From contig JAUIBK010000019.1 in assembly GCA_030428205.1 (NCBI GenBank), positions 1 to 64,000 on the forward strand: a DNA stretch of 64,000 bases, given 5' to 3'. A program made the translations under genes and the position numbers. Below are positions 26,707-35,736 of this stretch, one piece after another. The DNA comes from a bacterium (GTDB lineage Bacteria > Bdellovibrionota_C > UBA2361 > RFPC01). How positions within the stretch are numbered: the first letter of the stretch is position 1; each line of letters starts with the position of its first letter. The notes beneath the pieces are model-generated. The model searched no databases and was not told the origin of the DNA. It worked only from the letters and a program-made list of their open reading frames with translations.

Positions 26707-28212
26707 ATGAATAGTCCTTCTGGTGAAGAACATACTGACGATAGTACAAGCCTGAAGTCAGAAGAATTTGTCGAGAAACTTCGTCGAGCGCTCAGACGCG
26801 ATGGAGACTTTCCTGCAAGCGCACGCGTTGTCTCCCAGTTAAAAGAACTTGTCTCAAATCCATCAACCACCGCAAACCAAATTACAGAACTCATCCTGCG
26901 CGAACCTTCTCTTGGAACACGCGTACTTCATCTTGTAAACAGTACGTTCTATCGACGCTCGAAGCCTATTATGACAGTGAGCCAAGCGGTTGTTCAAATT
27001 GGGATGCGACCACTCGCTGAGCTCTGCTCTGGGCTTGTCCTGCTGCAAAAATTTATTCCAGCAGCGAGAAAAGATGGGGTATTTGCTGAAGTCCTTCAAA
27101 AAACGATCACCACTTCTCTGCTCACAAGTACCATTTCATCGCAGATGAAAAGTAAAGGAAAGCAGAACAAAGACGAAGAAGGCTACCTTGCTGGAACCTT
27201 CTATGAGCTCGGAACCCTTCTCTTAGCATTTTATTTTCCAAAGATTTATCAGTCAGCTCTCAAACGCTCCGTACAAAAATCACAACATATATCTCAGAGT
27301 ATTCGTGAGATTACAGGCCTTAGCCCTGTCGAATTAAGCTTGGAAGTTATTGGTGAACTTAAACTGCCTACTTTCTACCAAGACGTTCTTTCAGCAGCTG
27401 ACTCTCAAAACCGAGACGAAAGCGGGAAAGAGCAATCATCAGAAGGATCCACTTCCGTGATGGCCGACTCTCTTTTTGCTGCTCATACTATCTCAGAAGT
27501 CATTATCAGTAAGGGAAGTAAAGAAGATCTTCAGCAAGCCCTCATAGACATCCACGATAAGATTGAACTTGAGTCAGTACTTCTCAGCGATGTAGTAGGA
27601 AATTTGGCAAAAACATTTCGTAATCACTGCGATTCTCTCGACTTACCCCTTCCCGACCTCCCACAGTATATACAAACATACGCAGGGGGAGAACCAGAAG
27701 AATACCTCGATGATGAAGATGACGATACAATAGATGAAGGAAGTTACTTTGCACAGTACGTCGAAGAGATTCGCGTTGCCGTAGAAAACCGCGAACCAAC
27801 AGCATCAGTTATTACAACGGTTATGGAAACTTTTGCTTGGAGCCTTGGATTTGACCGAGTACTTCTCCTCCTTGTTAACCAAGGAAAAAAACGGCTTGTT
27901 GGAAGAATGCTCCTTGGAAACGTACCTGACTTTGATCCAAAAACATTTGTTCGACCAATTGGCGACCAAGCTGATTCCTATGCACCTGATGCAAAAGCAC
28001 TTGCTGAAGGCCGACCCGTGTTTCAAGGAGATCCCATCTTTGAAGGCGGCTGGCCGATGACAGCTATTCCTATTGGGTTTGGTAGCAAAGTTATCGGCGT
28101 CATCTATGCCGATCGTACGAACGGAGATGAAGAAGAACTCACTGGTCGTGAACAAGCTGCAATTGGGGTTCTTGCGGAACTCCTGGATCGTTCTATATCA
28201 TTGAATAGTTAG
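26707..28212 (+). CDS. HDOD-GAF signalling protein
   Basis: 501 residues, starting 2 bases after the kinase gene. The N-terminal HDOD domain (residues about 30-230) carries FPASARVVSQL, REPSLGTRVLHLVNS and AVVQIGMRPL; HDOD lacks the catalytic HD pair and serves as a signalling scaffold. An acidic linker follows (YLDDEDDDTIDEG), then a C-terminal GAF domain from about residue 350. It probably reads out or modulates the adjacent phosphorelay. Confidence 0.88.
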   Translation: MNSPSGEEHTDDSTSLKSEEFVEKLRRALRRDGDFPASARVVSQLKELVSNPSTTANQITELILREPSLGTRVLHLVNSTFYRRSKPIMTVSQAVVQIGMRPLAELCSGLVLLQKFIPAARKDGVFAEVLQKTITTSLLTSTISSQMKSKGKQNKDEEGYLAGTFYELGTLLLAFYFPKIYQSALKRSVQKSQHISQSIREITGLSPVELSLEVIGELKLPTFYQDVLSAADSQNRDESGKEQSSEGSTSVMADSLFAAHTISEVIISKGSKEDLQQALIDIHDKIELESVLLSDVVGNLAKTFRNHCDSLDLPLPDLPQYIQTYAGGEPEEYLDDEDDDTIDEGSYFAQYVEEIRVAVENREPTASVITTVMETFAWSLGFDRVLLLLVNQGKKRLVGRMLLGNVPDFDPKTFVRPIGDQADSYAPDAKALAEGRPVFQGDPIFEGGWPMTAIPIGFGSKVIGVIYADRTNGDEEELTGREQAAIGVLAELLDRSISLNS

Positions 28213-28236
28213 TTGTAACCGGAGGAAAGAGAAGCA

Positions 28237-28626
28237 ATGTCGAAACAAGTGCTCGTCGTTGATGATGACTCAATGATACGAAACCTTGTCCAGTCTGTAC
28301 TTGAGGCAGAGGGATTCGAAGTAACTACGCTTACAGATGGCCAACGCGTCGTAGATCTCATGAATCAAGGAGAGTTGAACCTCGACTATGCTCTTATCGT
28401 TTTAGATGTTTGTATGCCGGAGATGAACGGACTTGATGTTGTTACACACCTAAAAGGAAGCGACGACACAAAAGATATTCCTGTCCTTATGCTTACTGGC
28501 GAAGACAAAGCCGAGGACATCATGGCTGGCTACAGTGTTGGAGCTGATTACTATATTACAAAGCCATTCACTCGACAGCAGCTACTCTTTGGGCTTGAAA
28601 TCGTGCTCAACGGTTGGGAGAGCTAG
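28237..28626 (+). CDS. CheY-like single-domain response regulator
   Basis: 129 residues, one receiver domain: acidic pocket VVDDDSMIRN, phospho-Asp in IVLDVCMPEMNG, Thr in VLMLTGEDKAED, Lys in YYITKPFTRQQL. No output domain. GGAGG precedes the ATG. As last gene of the kinase/HDOD cassette it is the likely diffusible phospho-acceptor. Confidence 0.94.
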   Translation: MSKQVLVVDDDSMIRNLVQSVLEAEGFEVTTLTDGQRVVDLMNQGELNLDYALIVLDVCMPEMNGLDVVTHLKGSDDTKDIPVLMLTGEDKAEDIMAGYSVGADYYITKPFTRQQLLFGLEIVLNGWES

Positions 28627-28741
28627 GCAACAGCCTCCACTCACCAAATCTCTCCTCCCCCTTACTCGTGAACTTGAACACGCATACGTGTCGGCACCTC
28701 CCTAGGATAAGTTTACACTCAAGATAGCCTCTTGAGGTTCT

Positions 28742-28789
28742 ATACTGAATGCATATCAAAATGCAGGTATTTTGATATGCGTTCAGTAT
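28742..28789. repeat. 21 bp-arm palindrome with 6-base loop
   Basis: ATACTGAATGCATATCAAAAT pairs with 28769-28789 with one mismatch. It lies in the 550 bp gap after the receiver gene, between convergent genes, with no T-run. Confidence 0.85.
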
Positions 28790-28807
28790 CCCCCGGAGGG
28801 AAGACAA

Positions 28808-28915
28808 ATACTCCCCGCGTAATCAGTAAGGGCCGATCAGGCCCTTTCCATGGCGCACTTAATAGTGTTGCACTTCAATGTTGAACTCAGTGGTATTTTC
28901 AAGTGCGGGGAGTAT
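28808..28915. repeat. ATACTCCCCGC-ended element, long form (copy C)
   Basis: 108 bases with perfect 11-base terminal inverted repeats (ATACTCCCCGC / GCGGGGAGTAT). Inside are the hairpin AAGGGCCGATCAGGCCCTTT, then TTCCATGG and GGTATTTTCAAG. The last part equals the short form at 30527-30580. This copy links the short and long forms into one family. Confidence 0.85.
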
Positions 28916-28991
28916 AGAATATCCGAATCTGATAAGTTGAACAGCTCCAGGATAGAGGGCGAGAGTCTCTCTCTGTAGACGACCTTTTTTT

Positions 28992-29061
28992 CAAATATAA
29001 CGCGGAGTACGCGAAGAGCGCGAAGCCCTTCTTTCTTCGCGTACTTCGCGTTACAAAATTT
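28992..29061. repeat. CGCGAAG-rich palindrome (copy 2)
   Basis: Imperfect arms AAATATAACGCGGAGTACGCGAAG and CTTCGCGTACTTCGCGTTACAAAATTT. It lies in the same convergent gap as element C and upstream of the end of the glycosyltransferase gene. Confidence 0.85.
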
Positions 29062-29176
29062 CAATCATGATATCTGTAAACTCTATTTAGGGACGGATCA
29101 TTTTGCCCACGTTACAGTTCACGTGCAAGGGAGAGTAATAACGTTGAGAGTTCTTGAGCTCAAGGAGGAAAAAGGA

Positions 29177-30331
29177 TTATTGAGACAAAATGCTGAGATA
29201 AAACCCTGACATATCATCAGCTACTTTATCCCACGTATAGCTATCTTGAACGAACGTCTTTCCTCGCTTCCCCTTCTCTTCTAATGCCAGACGACCCAAA
29301 GACAGCGCTTTGCGTAAGGTATCAAGAAGAACCGCCTTGTCCATATCAACCCACCACCCACAATCATAGACGTTAAGATCAGACCATGGCGTCCCCTTTG
29401 TGGTGACTACGGGGACGCCGTAAGAAAGAGACTCAGCAATCACGTTCCCAAAATTTTCAGAATAGGAGGGGAGCACAAAGAGCTCTGCCGCAGAGAAGAG
29501 CCCTTCTTTGACTTGTCCTGTAACCATACCGGTGAAAGTGAGTGAACTACTTAGTCCACATGACTCAACATAGGTTTCTAACGTCTCACGCAAACCAACA
29601 AGATCAGGGCCGGCCAAGATAAGATGCCAATCTGGATTATGCGGAGAAAGCTCTTTCCAGACTTCGAGAAGTTCTTTGATACCTTTTTTCGGATCAAGGC
29701 GGGACAAGAACAGGAGGAGTCGTTTACCTCGAAGCTGGGGGAAAAAATCATCAACTTGCTCCCTACTCCATGAAGCATGCGATGCGGGCAGATCAATACC
29801 ATTGGGAATTCGTACTATAGGCTGTTCAAATCCAAGAGCTCGTATTGAGTCACTCTCCATTTGAGAGGTGGCATGAAATGCAGCTGCTTGCAAAAGATTC
29901 GCTCTTTCATACGCAGTCCATGCAAAAGCTTTTTTCCACTTAGCTCTTCCTAGTGACCACGACTCAAGCATCCCACGTGGAGTAATAAGAAGCGGGATAT
30001 GCAACTGTTGTGAGAGCTTTCGTGCGTAAATATTTGGCATCATCCACAGCCCATGGCTGTGAATCAGATCATATCCATGGGCAAGCTCTTGAGAAAGTGC
30101 TGAGAGAAGCTCAGGACTCCAGCCTCTGAGAAGGTTTCCAATACGAGATACTCGAGGATGAATATGCTTCGCATTTCCAATAGGAAGCGGCAAACCGTGC
30201 TCTGAATAATCGAGAGAGGCAAGGGTTACTTCATGACCTTGTTGCGACAAGTGATCTACCAGCTTTGATACAGAATATGCTGGGCCACCAATATTTTCAT
30301 TTATACTTGCAACAATATGACAGATCTTCAT
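29177..30331 (-). CDS. family GT4-type glycosyltransferase
   Basis: 384 residues, GT-B fold. N-terminal acceptor domain with INENIGGPAYSV and HSHGLWMMPN; C-terminal donor domain with FLSRLDPKKGIKEL and the nucleotide-sugar motif PSYSENFGNVIAESLSYGVPVV, which contains the family EX7E. A ribosome site AAGAGG precedes the ATG. It stands alone between repeat-filled gaps, away from the polysaccharide locus at 50-63 kb; the donor sugar is not inferable. Confidence 0.9.
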   Translation of the reverse strand: MKICHIVASINENIGGPAYSVSKLVDHLSQQGHEVTLASLDYSEHGLPLPIGNAKHIHPRVSRIGNLLRGWSPELLSALSQELAHGYDLIHSHGLWMMPNIYARKLSQQLHIPLLITPRGMLESWSLGRAKWKKAFAWTAYERANLLQAAAFHATSQMESDSIRALGFEQPIVRIPNGIDLPASHASWSREQVDDFFPQLRGKRLLLFLSRLDPKKGIKELLEVWKELSPHNPDWHLILAGPDLVGLRETLETYVESCGLSSSLTFTGMVTGQVKEGLFSAAELFVLPSYSENFGNVIAESLSYGVPVVTTKGTPWSDLNVYDCGWWVDMDKAVLLDTLRKALSLGRLALEEKGKRGKTFVQDSYTWDKVADDMSGFYLSILSQ

Positions 30332-30460
30332 ATCCCTCTTACTCTCGGCTTCCCCGCTATAGCTTTATTGTAGAGGTGAATTCTTGCTCTCAAGAAGCAT
30401 ACGGCAATCAAACTTAAAGGAGCAAGGATTTTAGATCCGAACGTATCCCCTTAAGATAAG

Positions 30461-30516
30461 AATATAACGCGAAGAGCGCGAAGGACGCGAAGATCAACTT
30501 CCTTCGCGCTCGTCGC
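30461..30516. repeat. CGCGAAG-rich palindrome (copy 3, right arm decayed)
   Basis: The left arm AATATAACGCGAAGAGCGCG continues to a GATCAAC loop shared with copy 1. The right arm stops after CCTTCGCGCTCGTCGC, where the CCCCGC element begins, so the copy looks truncated. Confidence 0.75.
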
Positions 30517-30526
30517 AGGCCGGGGA

Positions 30527-30580
30527 ATACTCCCCGCTCTCGGTGCTCAGTGTACCGGTATTTTCAAGTGCGGGGAGTAT
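30527..30580. repeat. ATACTCCCCGC-ended element, short form (copy D)
   Basis: 54 bases with perfect terminal inverted repeats ATACTCCCCGC / GCGGGGAGTAT and an internal CGGTGCTCAGTGTACCG hairpin plus GGTATTTTCAAG. It is adjacent to the truncated CGCGAAG palindrome. Confidence 0.85.
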
Positions 30581-30602
30581 AATAATCAAAAGTCGCTGTG
30601 AA

Positions 30603-31424
30603 CTACTTCGTCCCACTTAACATACGAGTAATAGTGAGCGCGCGATCGGGACTCATAAGTGAAAGAATCTGTCCAATCCTCTTTTCCGGCATTCGTTCAA
30701 GGAGCTTTAAGGCAATAGTTACATCAAGCTGCTCAATAAGCTCAGCTGCCTCAGTAGGATTCATGGATCCGTACACATTTGAAAGTTGCTCAATCTGATT
30801 ATTGCGTTGTTTTTCGTTTCGCTGGCGAGCAATTTTAAGCTTCTCAGTGAGCTCTCGTAGCTCAGTCAGTCGAGCAGCGAATTCTCGATCTTTACGGTTT
30901 AGATCTTCTTCACGAAGGTCAAGTTTGCGATTTCGCTCTTGGAGCTTCTCACGTCTTGCATCAAGCGCAGTAAGAATACGAACTTCTTCTTTGGAATAAT
31001 TTTGCTGATGCATTGATGTCGGTCGAACTCGAAGGGGCATACTTGCACTCGCATCTTCTACCGAAAGCACTCCACTATATTCAAATGCTGTAAAGGTAAG
31101 CTTCGCTAAGGCAAAGAAGATAACGAGTGAAATAGCAGCCATCTGACCACTTCCCTTTGGGAGAGCTCCGGCATTCATTCGAGCAGAAAATGAGGAAACC
31201 GACTCACTCGAGCTTGCATAGCTATCATCTGCCAACGATTGAGATTGAGCACCAGCAGCATCATCTTTGGCCATTGCTTGGCGAATAGCACCTGCCATTT
31301 GCTTAGCAACATCACCTGGCAACGCTGCACTCTTCTTGGGCTTTTTCATCGTATTCATTGTCTTTTGAAGGTCACGATAAAGCTCCTTGGCCTCTTCTCT
31401 TGAAAGTGATTTCTTCTTAGTCAT
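30603..31424 (-). CDS. MotE-like flagellar protein (MgtE N-like C-terminus)
   Basis: 273 residues. It has a charged Ala/Lys N-terminus, one membrane segment near residues 95-115, a long coiled coil (residues about 145-205, Arg/Glu/Leu rich), then a C-terminal domain with YGSMNPTEAAELIEQL and LERMPEKRIGQILSLM. This matches the MotE/MgtE-N fold seen in flagellar operons, where MotE stabilises the MotC/stator. Its ATG overlaps the fliJ stop (ATGA), confirming operon membership at the 3' end of the flagellar run. Confidence 0.75.
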   Translation of the reverse strand: MTKKKSLSREEAKELYRDLQKTMNTMKKPKKSAALPGDVAKQMAGAIRQAMAKDDAAGAQSQSLADDSYASSSESVSSFSARMNAGALPKGSGQMAAISLVIFFALAKLTFTAFEYSGVLSVEDASASMPLRVRPTSMHQQNYSKEEVRILTALDARREKLQERNRKLDLREEDLNRKDREFAARLTELRELTEKLKIARQRNEKQRNNQIEQLSNVYGSMNPTEAAELIEQLDVTIALKLLERMPEKRIGQILSLMSPDRALTITRMLSGTK

Positions 31425-31858
31425 TCTTCTGCTCCTACGAGTGTATTTCCTTTTTGTACACTAATTTCATCTAAAAACTTTTCTTCTTCGTGGCGAATAT
31501 ATTCAATATATGCTGCCTTCTTCTTCTTTTTGAGGTGCACAAGTGCTTCCTCTTCCTTGGCCGCTTCACGATACGCTGCGAGGGCTTTTTCTGCTTCCGA
31601 TTGTGCCCTAATAAGAGCAAGCTTTGCATCGGTAAGCTCTTTTTCTAGTCTCCGTCCGTACTGACCAGAAAGCTGTAGCTGCTCCGGGGTGACTGCGCCT
31701 TCTAAGCTATTTTCGAGTTGGGCAGTTTTAATCTGCTCAATTCGAAGTTCAATCTCCGATACAGCGTGGTTTGCCAAGGTCAACTCTCGCAATTTCTCAC
31801 TCTTTACTACCGAGCGATATTGGAGAACCTTTTCTAGGCGAAACCGAAACTTCTTCAT
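31421..31858 (-). CDS. fliJ: flagellar export protein FliJ
   Basis: 145 residues. It is almost entirely coiled coil and charged, starting MKKFRFRLEKVLQYR, the typical FliJ N-terminus. FliJ is the central stalk of the FliH-FliI ATPase ring in the type III export apparatus. It lies 10 bases after fliI and overlaps the MotE-like gene by 4 bases. Confidence 0.85.
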   Translation of the reverse strand: MKKFRFRLEKVLQYRSVVKSEKLRELTLANHAVSEIELRIEQIKTAQLENSLEGAVTPEQLQLSGQYGRRLEKELTDAKLALIRAQSEAEKALAAYREAAKEEEALVHLKKKKKAAYIEYIRHEEEKFLDEISVQKGNTLVGAEE

Positions 31859-31868
31859 CTCTCACTTC

Positions 31869-33242
31869 TCACACGCCACCTTGTGCCTGTTGCTCTGCTC
31901 CTTCTTGTGGCATTCCAGGAACAGCGCGCTCAGCGGCAAGAAGAGCTGCTAACTGCTGCCAGCTCTCCTCTAATGTAGCGGGTTCATTGGGGCGCTGCTT
32001 CAGGTAATTATTCAGGTCCTGAATAACAGAAACAGCTCTATCAGCCCGTCGGTTTTGCCCAGGCTTATAGGCTCCAATAGTTATGAGATCTTCTGTGTCG
32101 CGATACGTTGCAAGAATTTCACGCGCTTCAATCGCTGAGCGAATAACGTCATCCGAGACAATGTCGGTCATAACCCGTGAAGTACTCTGCAGAATGTCAA
32201 TAGCTGGAAAATGTCCTTTTGATGCCAAGTCGCGGCTGAGAACAACGTGTCCATCGAGAATACCACGAGTGGCATCAGCAATCGGCTCGTTCATATCATC
32301 GCCTTCAACAAGCACAGTATATAAGCCGGTAATAACTCCCTCGCCTTCTGAAGTCCCAGCTCTTTCAAGAAGCTTAGGGAGCATAGAAAAAACTGATGGG
32401 GTATATCCTCTTGTGCTTGGTGGCTCACCAATCGCGAGCCCAATTTCACGTTGAGCCATCGCAAGTCGGGTGACCGAATCAAGCATAAGAACAACTTTTT
32501 TGCCTTTGTCACGGAAATATTCAGCGATAGTGGTGGCAAGGAAAGCAGCGCGGATTCTCAGGAGTGCTGACTCATTACCCGTTGCTACTACCACAATAGA
32601 ACGTTTGAGACCTTCTTCTCCAAGATCTCGCTCAATAAACTCGCGCACCTCACGACCCCGCTCCCCAATCAAGCCAATCACATTGATATCACTTGAGGAG
32701 TGTTTGGCGATCATGCCTAAGAGCGTTGATTTTCCTACACCCGAGCCAGCCATAATACCAATACGTTGCCCCGCTCCAGTGGTGAGCATGCTATTCATGG
32801 CACGCACACCGAGGTCAAATGGCTCATCAATGCGCTTTCTTGTTACTGGATTTGGTGGCGTTGCATAGAGTGGAACAAGATCGCCAAGCGGATTAAGTGA
32901 TTTATGATCAATCGGCTCTCCCATTCCATCTACAACGCGTCCAAGTAGATCGTCAGAAACAAGCACATCGGATCTATCTCCAGCAGCACTTATTGTTGCA
33001 CCCGGAGCAACGCCCTGTAGCTCAGCATAAGGCATGGTCAAAATCTTATCCTTTCGGAAGCCAACCACTTGAGCAGCAATAGTCTGCCTTCCTGAGTGGA
33101 TGGTTACATCTGAGCCAACGGGTACAAATGGTCCGCTTCCTTCAATAATAAGCCCACGCACATCAGTAACCTGCCCACGCAGTTCGTAGGTACTAGCAAG
33201 CTGGACAGCTCCAATGGCTTTTTGGAAAATATCTTGATTCAT
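31869..33242 (-). CDS. fliI: flagellum-specific ATPase FliI
   Basis: 457 residues, F1-beta-like ATPase that powers flagellar protein export. Walker A GIMAGSGVGKSTLLGM, catalytic Glu in GLIGERGREVREFIE, Walker B VVLMLDSVTRLAMAQRE, and GEPPSTRGYTPSVFSMLP are all intact. It starts one base after fliH. Confidence 0.97.
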   Translation of the reverse strand: MNQDIFQKAIGAVQLASTYELRGQVTDVRGLIIEGSGPFVPVGSDVTIHSGRQTIAAQVVGFRKDKILTMPYAELQGVAPGATISAAGDRSDVLVSDDLLGRVVDGMGEPIDHKSLNPLGDLVPLYATPPNPVTRKRIDEPFDLGVRAMNSMLTTGAGQRIGIMAGSGVGKSTLLGMIAKHSSSDINVIGLIGERGREVREFIERDLGEEGLKRSIVVVATGNESALLRIRAAFLATTIAEYFRDKGKKVVLMLDSVTRLAMAQREIGLAIGEPPSTRGYTPSVFSMLPKLLERAGTSEGEGVITGLYTVLVEGDDMNEPIADATRGILDGHVVLSRDLASKGHFPAIDILQSTSRVMTDIVSDDVIRSAIEAREILATYRDTEDLITIGAYKPGQNRRADRAVSVIQDLNNYLKQRPNEPATLEESWQQLAALLAAERAVPGMPQEGAEQQAQGGV

Positions 33243-33243
33243 T

Positions 33244-34047
33244 TTACGAACGACTCACCTTCATAACTTGCTCAGAAACTCGTTCCCAAGCACTATCAAG
33301 TTGGTAATCGATCTCTCCAGCGCTTGTTTCAACAACACAACCAGACTTGACAGTTTCATCAGCTTCGAAATCCCATGATCCATCGTATTCTTTAATTAAT
33401 TTTCGAATACCAACAACATCAATGAACTCCATATCTTGTGGGCTGACACGCACTCGTTGAACTATGGCTGTTCCTGTTTTCTCAAGAGCTTCGTGTACAA
33501 TTTTCACGACATATTCTGGATTGATATCAACAGCTCCATCAACAAGCTTCTTTCCAATCGAGAGAGAGAGTTCTACAGCTCCATTCTCAATACGTGAAAA
33601 ATTCTCCTGAATTTGATTTTGAAGATCTTCAAAGAGAGCACGAAAGGTTTCGTGCATCAGTTGCATTTGCGTTTCATATTCAGCTTTTGTTGCTTCCACC
33701 GTTTCTTGCGTTACTTGTTCTCTTATATCACTTTTGAGTCTCTCAATTTCTTCAGCATGTTGACGTTTGAGCTCCTCTATTTCGGCGTCCGTCGTATCCT
33801 CAACTGAATAGGTCTCTACAGTTTCTCCTTCTGGGAGGTGCCATCTATTTTCTCCGTCGCCTGAAGTGGATCCACCGTAATCAGCAAACATTGGATCAAT
33901 GGCGAACTGATTACTTGAAACGACAGGCACATCCATTGGGATGAACTCCTGCTCCTCACTTACCTCTCCGATAATCTCCCACGATTGATCGGAGTATGGA
34001 GTCTCTTGGTATGTATCTTGGGTTTGTCCAGAATCAACGTTGTCCAT
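33244..34047 (-). CDS. fliH: flagellar assembly protein FliH
   Basis: 267 residues. It has an acidic, low-complexity N-terminal 85 residues, a central Glu-rich coiled coil, and a C-terminal domain with LSIGKKLVDGAVDINPEYVVKI, characteristic of FliH/YscL. It regulates the FliI ATPase. It directly follows fliF; in most operons fliG sits in that place and here it is missing. Confidence 0.85.
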   Translation of the reverse strand: MDNVDSGQTQDTYQETPYSDQSWEIIGEVSEEQEFIPMDVPVVSSNQFAIDPMFADYGGSTSGDGENRWHLPEGETVETYSVEDTTDAEIEELKRQHAEEIERLKSDIREQVTQETVEATKAEYETQMQLMHETFRALFEDLQNQIQENFSRIENGAVELSLSIGKKLVDGAVDINPEYVVKIVHEALEKTGTAIVQRVRVSPQDMEFIDVVGIRKLIKEYDGSWDFEADETVKSGCVVETSAGEIDYQLDSAWERVSEQVMKVSRS

Positions 34048-34064
34048 ACTTGCTTCCTAGATTC

Positions 34065-35708
34065 TTAGAGTCGTCCATCATTGAGCCAGTAGCGGATGAG
34101 AAGTGCTGCTTGTTGTGGATTCTCTTGTACGATTCGAGAGTTTTCTGCCATCAGCTCCTCAAGTTGCTCCATATCAATAGAAGGTTCAACCGATGGAACA
34201 GTAACTTTTGAACGCTCCGCTTCAAGTTCGTGCTCAAGCTCCTTAATCCCTGTAGGAAGGAGTCGCTCAAGATCAATTTCGGCTTCTGTAGGAGTTACAA
34301 GGAATTTCACAAGCGGCCTTACGATAAAGAGGAAAAAGAGTAAGAGGAAAAAGAGTGGTCCAACACGAAAGATTCCGTTGAAGATCCAGTCATACTGCGC
34401 CTGAGTTACCATCAGATCTTCAAAAGGACTATCTTGTTCCATGAAGGGAATATTTTCTACCGTAACAGTATCTCCTCGAGAGGGATCGTATCCTACAGCG
34501 CTTTTTACAACGCTCTCGATTTGATCGAGCATCTCAGAAGAAAGGGGCTCAAACTCAACTGGAGTAGCTTCTTGACCTTCTATCGCTTCGGGCTTCGTTG
34601 TCCCATCAACAATGACAGCAACAGAGAGTCGCTCAAGACTCCCCCTAGGCGAAGTCGTACGTGAGACCGCGCGAGAAACTTCAAAATTACGCACCGCTTC
34701 TTTTCGTGCACTCGTTTCTGATGAAGGCGCTGCAAGAAGATTCTGATCTTGTGCAAGATTCGAGACAACTCCCGGAATACCACCACGTTGAGACGCTCCA
34801 AGCCCTTCTTCAATAGTTCGTTCTGAGCGGAGTACCTGTCCTCCCGGATCATAGGATTCTTCTTCACGCTCACTTTGTGTGAAATCAAGCTCGGCAGTGA
34901 CTCGAGCTATAGCTTTTCCAGGGCCAAGCACTTTGGCAAGCATTTGCTCAATATGGCGAACGTAACCTCGTTCAATCTCTCGTTGATAATTAAGACGAGT
35001 CGCTTCCATTTCAAGCCCCTCTTCACCTTCTGTATCAGTAGTAAGAAGAGCCCCATTTGAATCAAGAATCGTAACGTTTTCTACCGTAAGCCCTTCAACA
35101 CTTCCAGAGACTAACCGTCTGATACCTTGAATCTGTTTCTTCTCAATATCCCCTGCACTTCGCAGACGAAGCATGACAGACGCGGTTGCTTCCGTACTTC
35201 TATTTGCAAAAACACTTTTTTCTGGTTGGGCAATATGAACGCGGGCGGCCATAACAGAATCTAGCGAAGTAATCGTACGCTCAAGTTCGCCCTGAATCGC
35301 TCTCATAAACTTAATTTTTTCTTGGAAAGTGGTAGTACCAAGATTTGTAGCATCAAAGATCTCAAGGCCAACTTTTCCTCCCTTAGGAATCCCGTCTCCA
35401 GCAAGAGTCATACGCATCTCATGGACCATCTCTGGGGGAGAAACAGTAATAATACTTCCATCACCTTCGATTTGATATTTGACTTTTAAGTCTTTCAGAC
35501 GCTCGATGACTGCCGAAGAATCTGAAGGATCAAGATCAGAATAGAGCGTTACGTACTCCGGGCGGTTTGCCCATTTTGAGACGTAAACTATCCCGACGAC
35601 AGAACCAATAACGAGAATAGGAAAAAGAATTTTCTGTACAAGCGGTAGCTTGACATAACTTTCCGTGAGATGCCCCAGAATAGCACTTGGGTCAAATTGA
35701 GTTGCCAC
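34065..35708 (-). CDS. fliF: flagellar MS-ring protein FliF
   Basis: 547 residues. A membrane segment near residues 27-47, then ring-building motifs with TLYSDLDPSDSSAVIERL and YQIEGDGSIITV, the long periplasmic region, a second membrane segment near residues 450-470, and a cytoplasmic tail ending NPQQAALLIRYWLNDG, the FliG-binding C-terminus. The tail is intact even though fliG is not adjacent. Confidence 0.96.
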   Translation of the reverse strand: MATQFDPSAILGHLTESYVKLPLVQKILFPILVIGSVVGIVYVSKWANRPEYVTLYSDLDPSDSSAVIERLKDLKVKYQIEGDGSIITVSPPEMVHEMRMTLAGDGIPKGGKVGLEIFDATNLGTTTFQEKIKFMRAIQGELERTITSLDSVMAARVHIAQPEKSVFANRSTEATASVMLRLRSAGDIEKKQIQGIRRLVSGSVEGLTVENVTILDSNGALLTTDTEGEEGLEMEATRLNYQREIERGYVRHIEQMLAKVLGPGKAIARVTAELDFTQSEREEESYDPGGQVLRSERTIEEGLGASQRGGIPGVVSNLAQDQNLLAAPSSETSARKEAVRNFEVSRAVSRTTSPRGSLERLSVAVIVDGTTKPEAIEGQEATPVEFEPLSSEMLDQIESVVKSAVGYDPSRGDTVTVENIPFMEQDSPFEDLMVTQAQYDWIFNGIFRVGPLFFLLLFFLFIVRPLVKFLVTPTEAEIDLERLLPTGIKELEHELEAERSKVTVPSVEPSIDMEQLEELMAENSRIVQENPQQAALLIRYWLNDGRL

Positions 35709-35736
35709 AAACCTCTCCTAACCTTAAAAACCAAAT

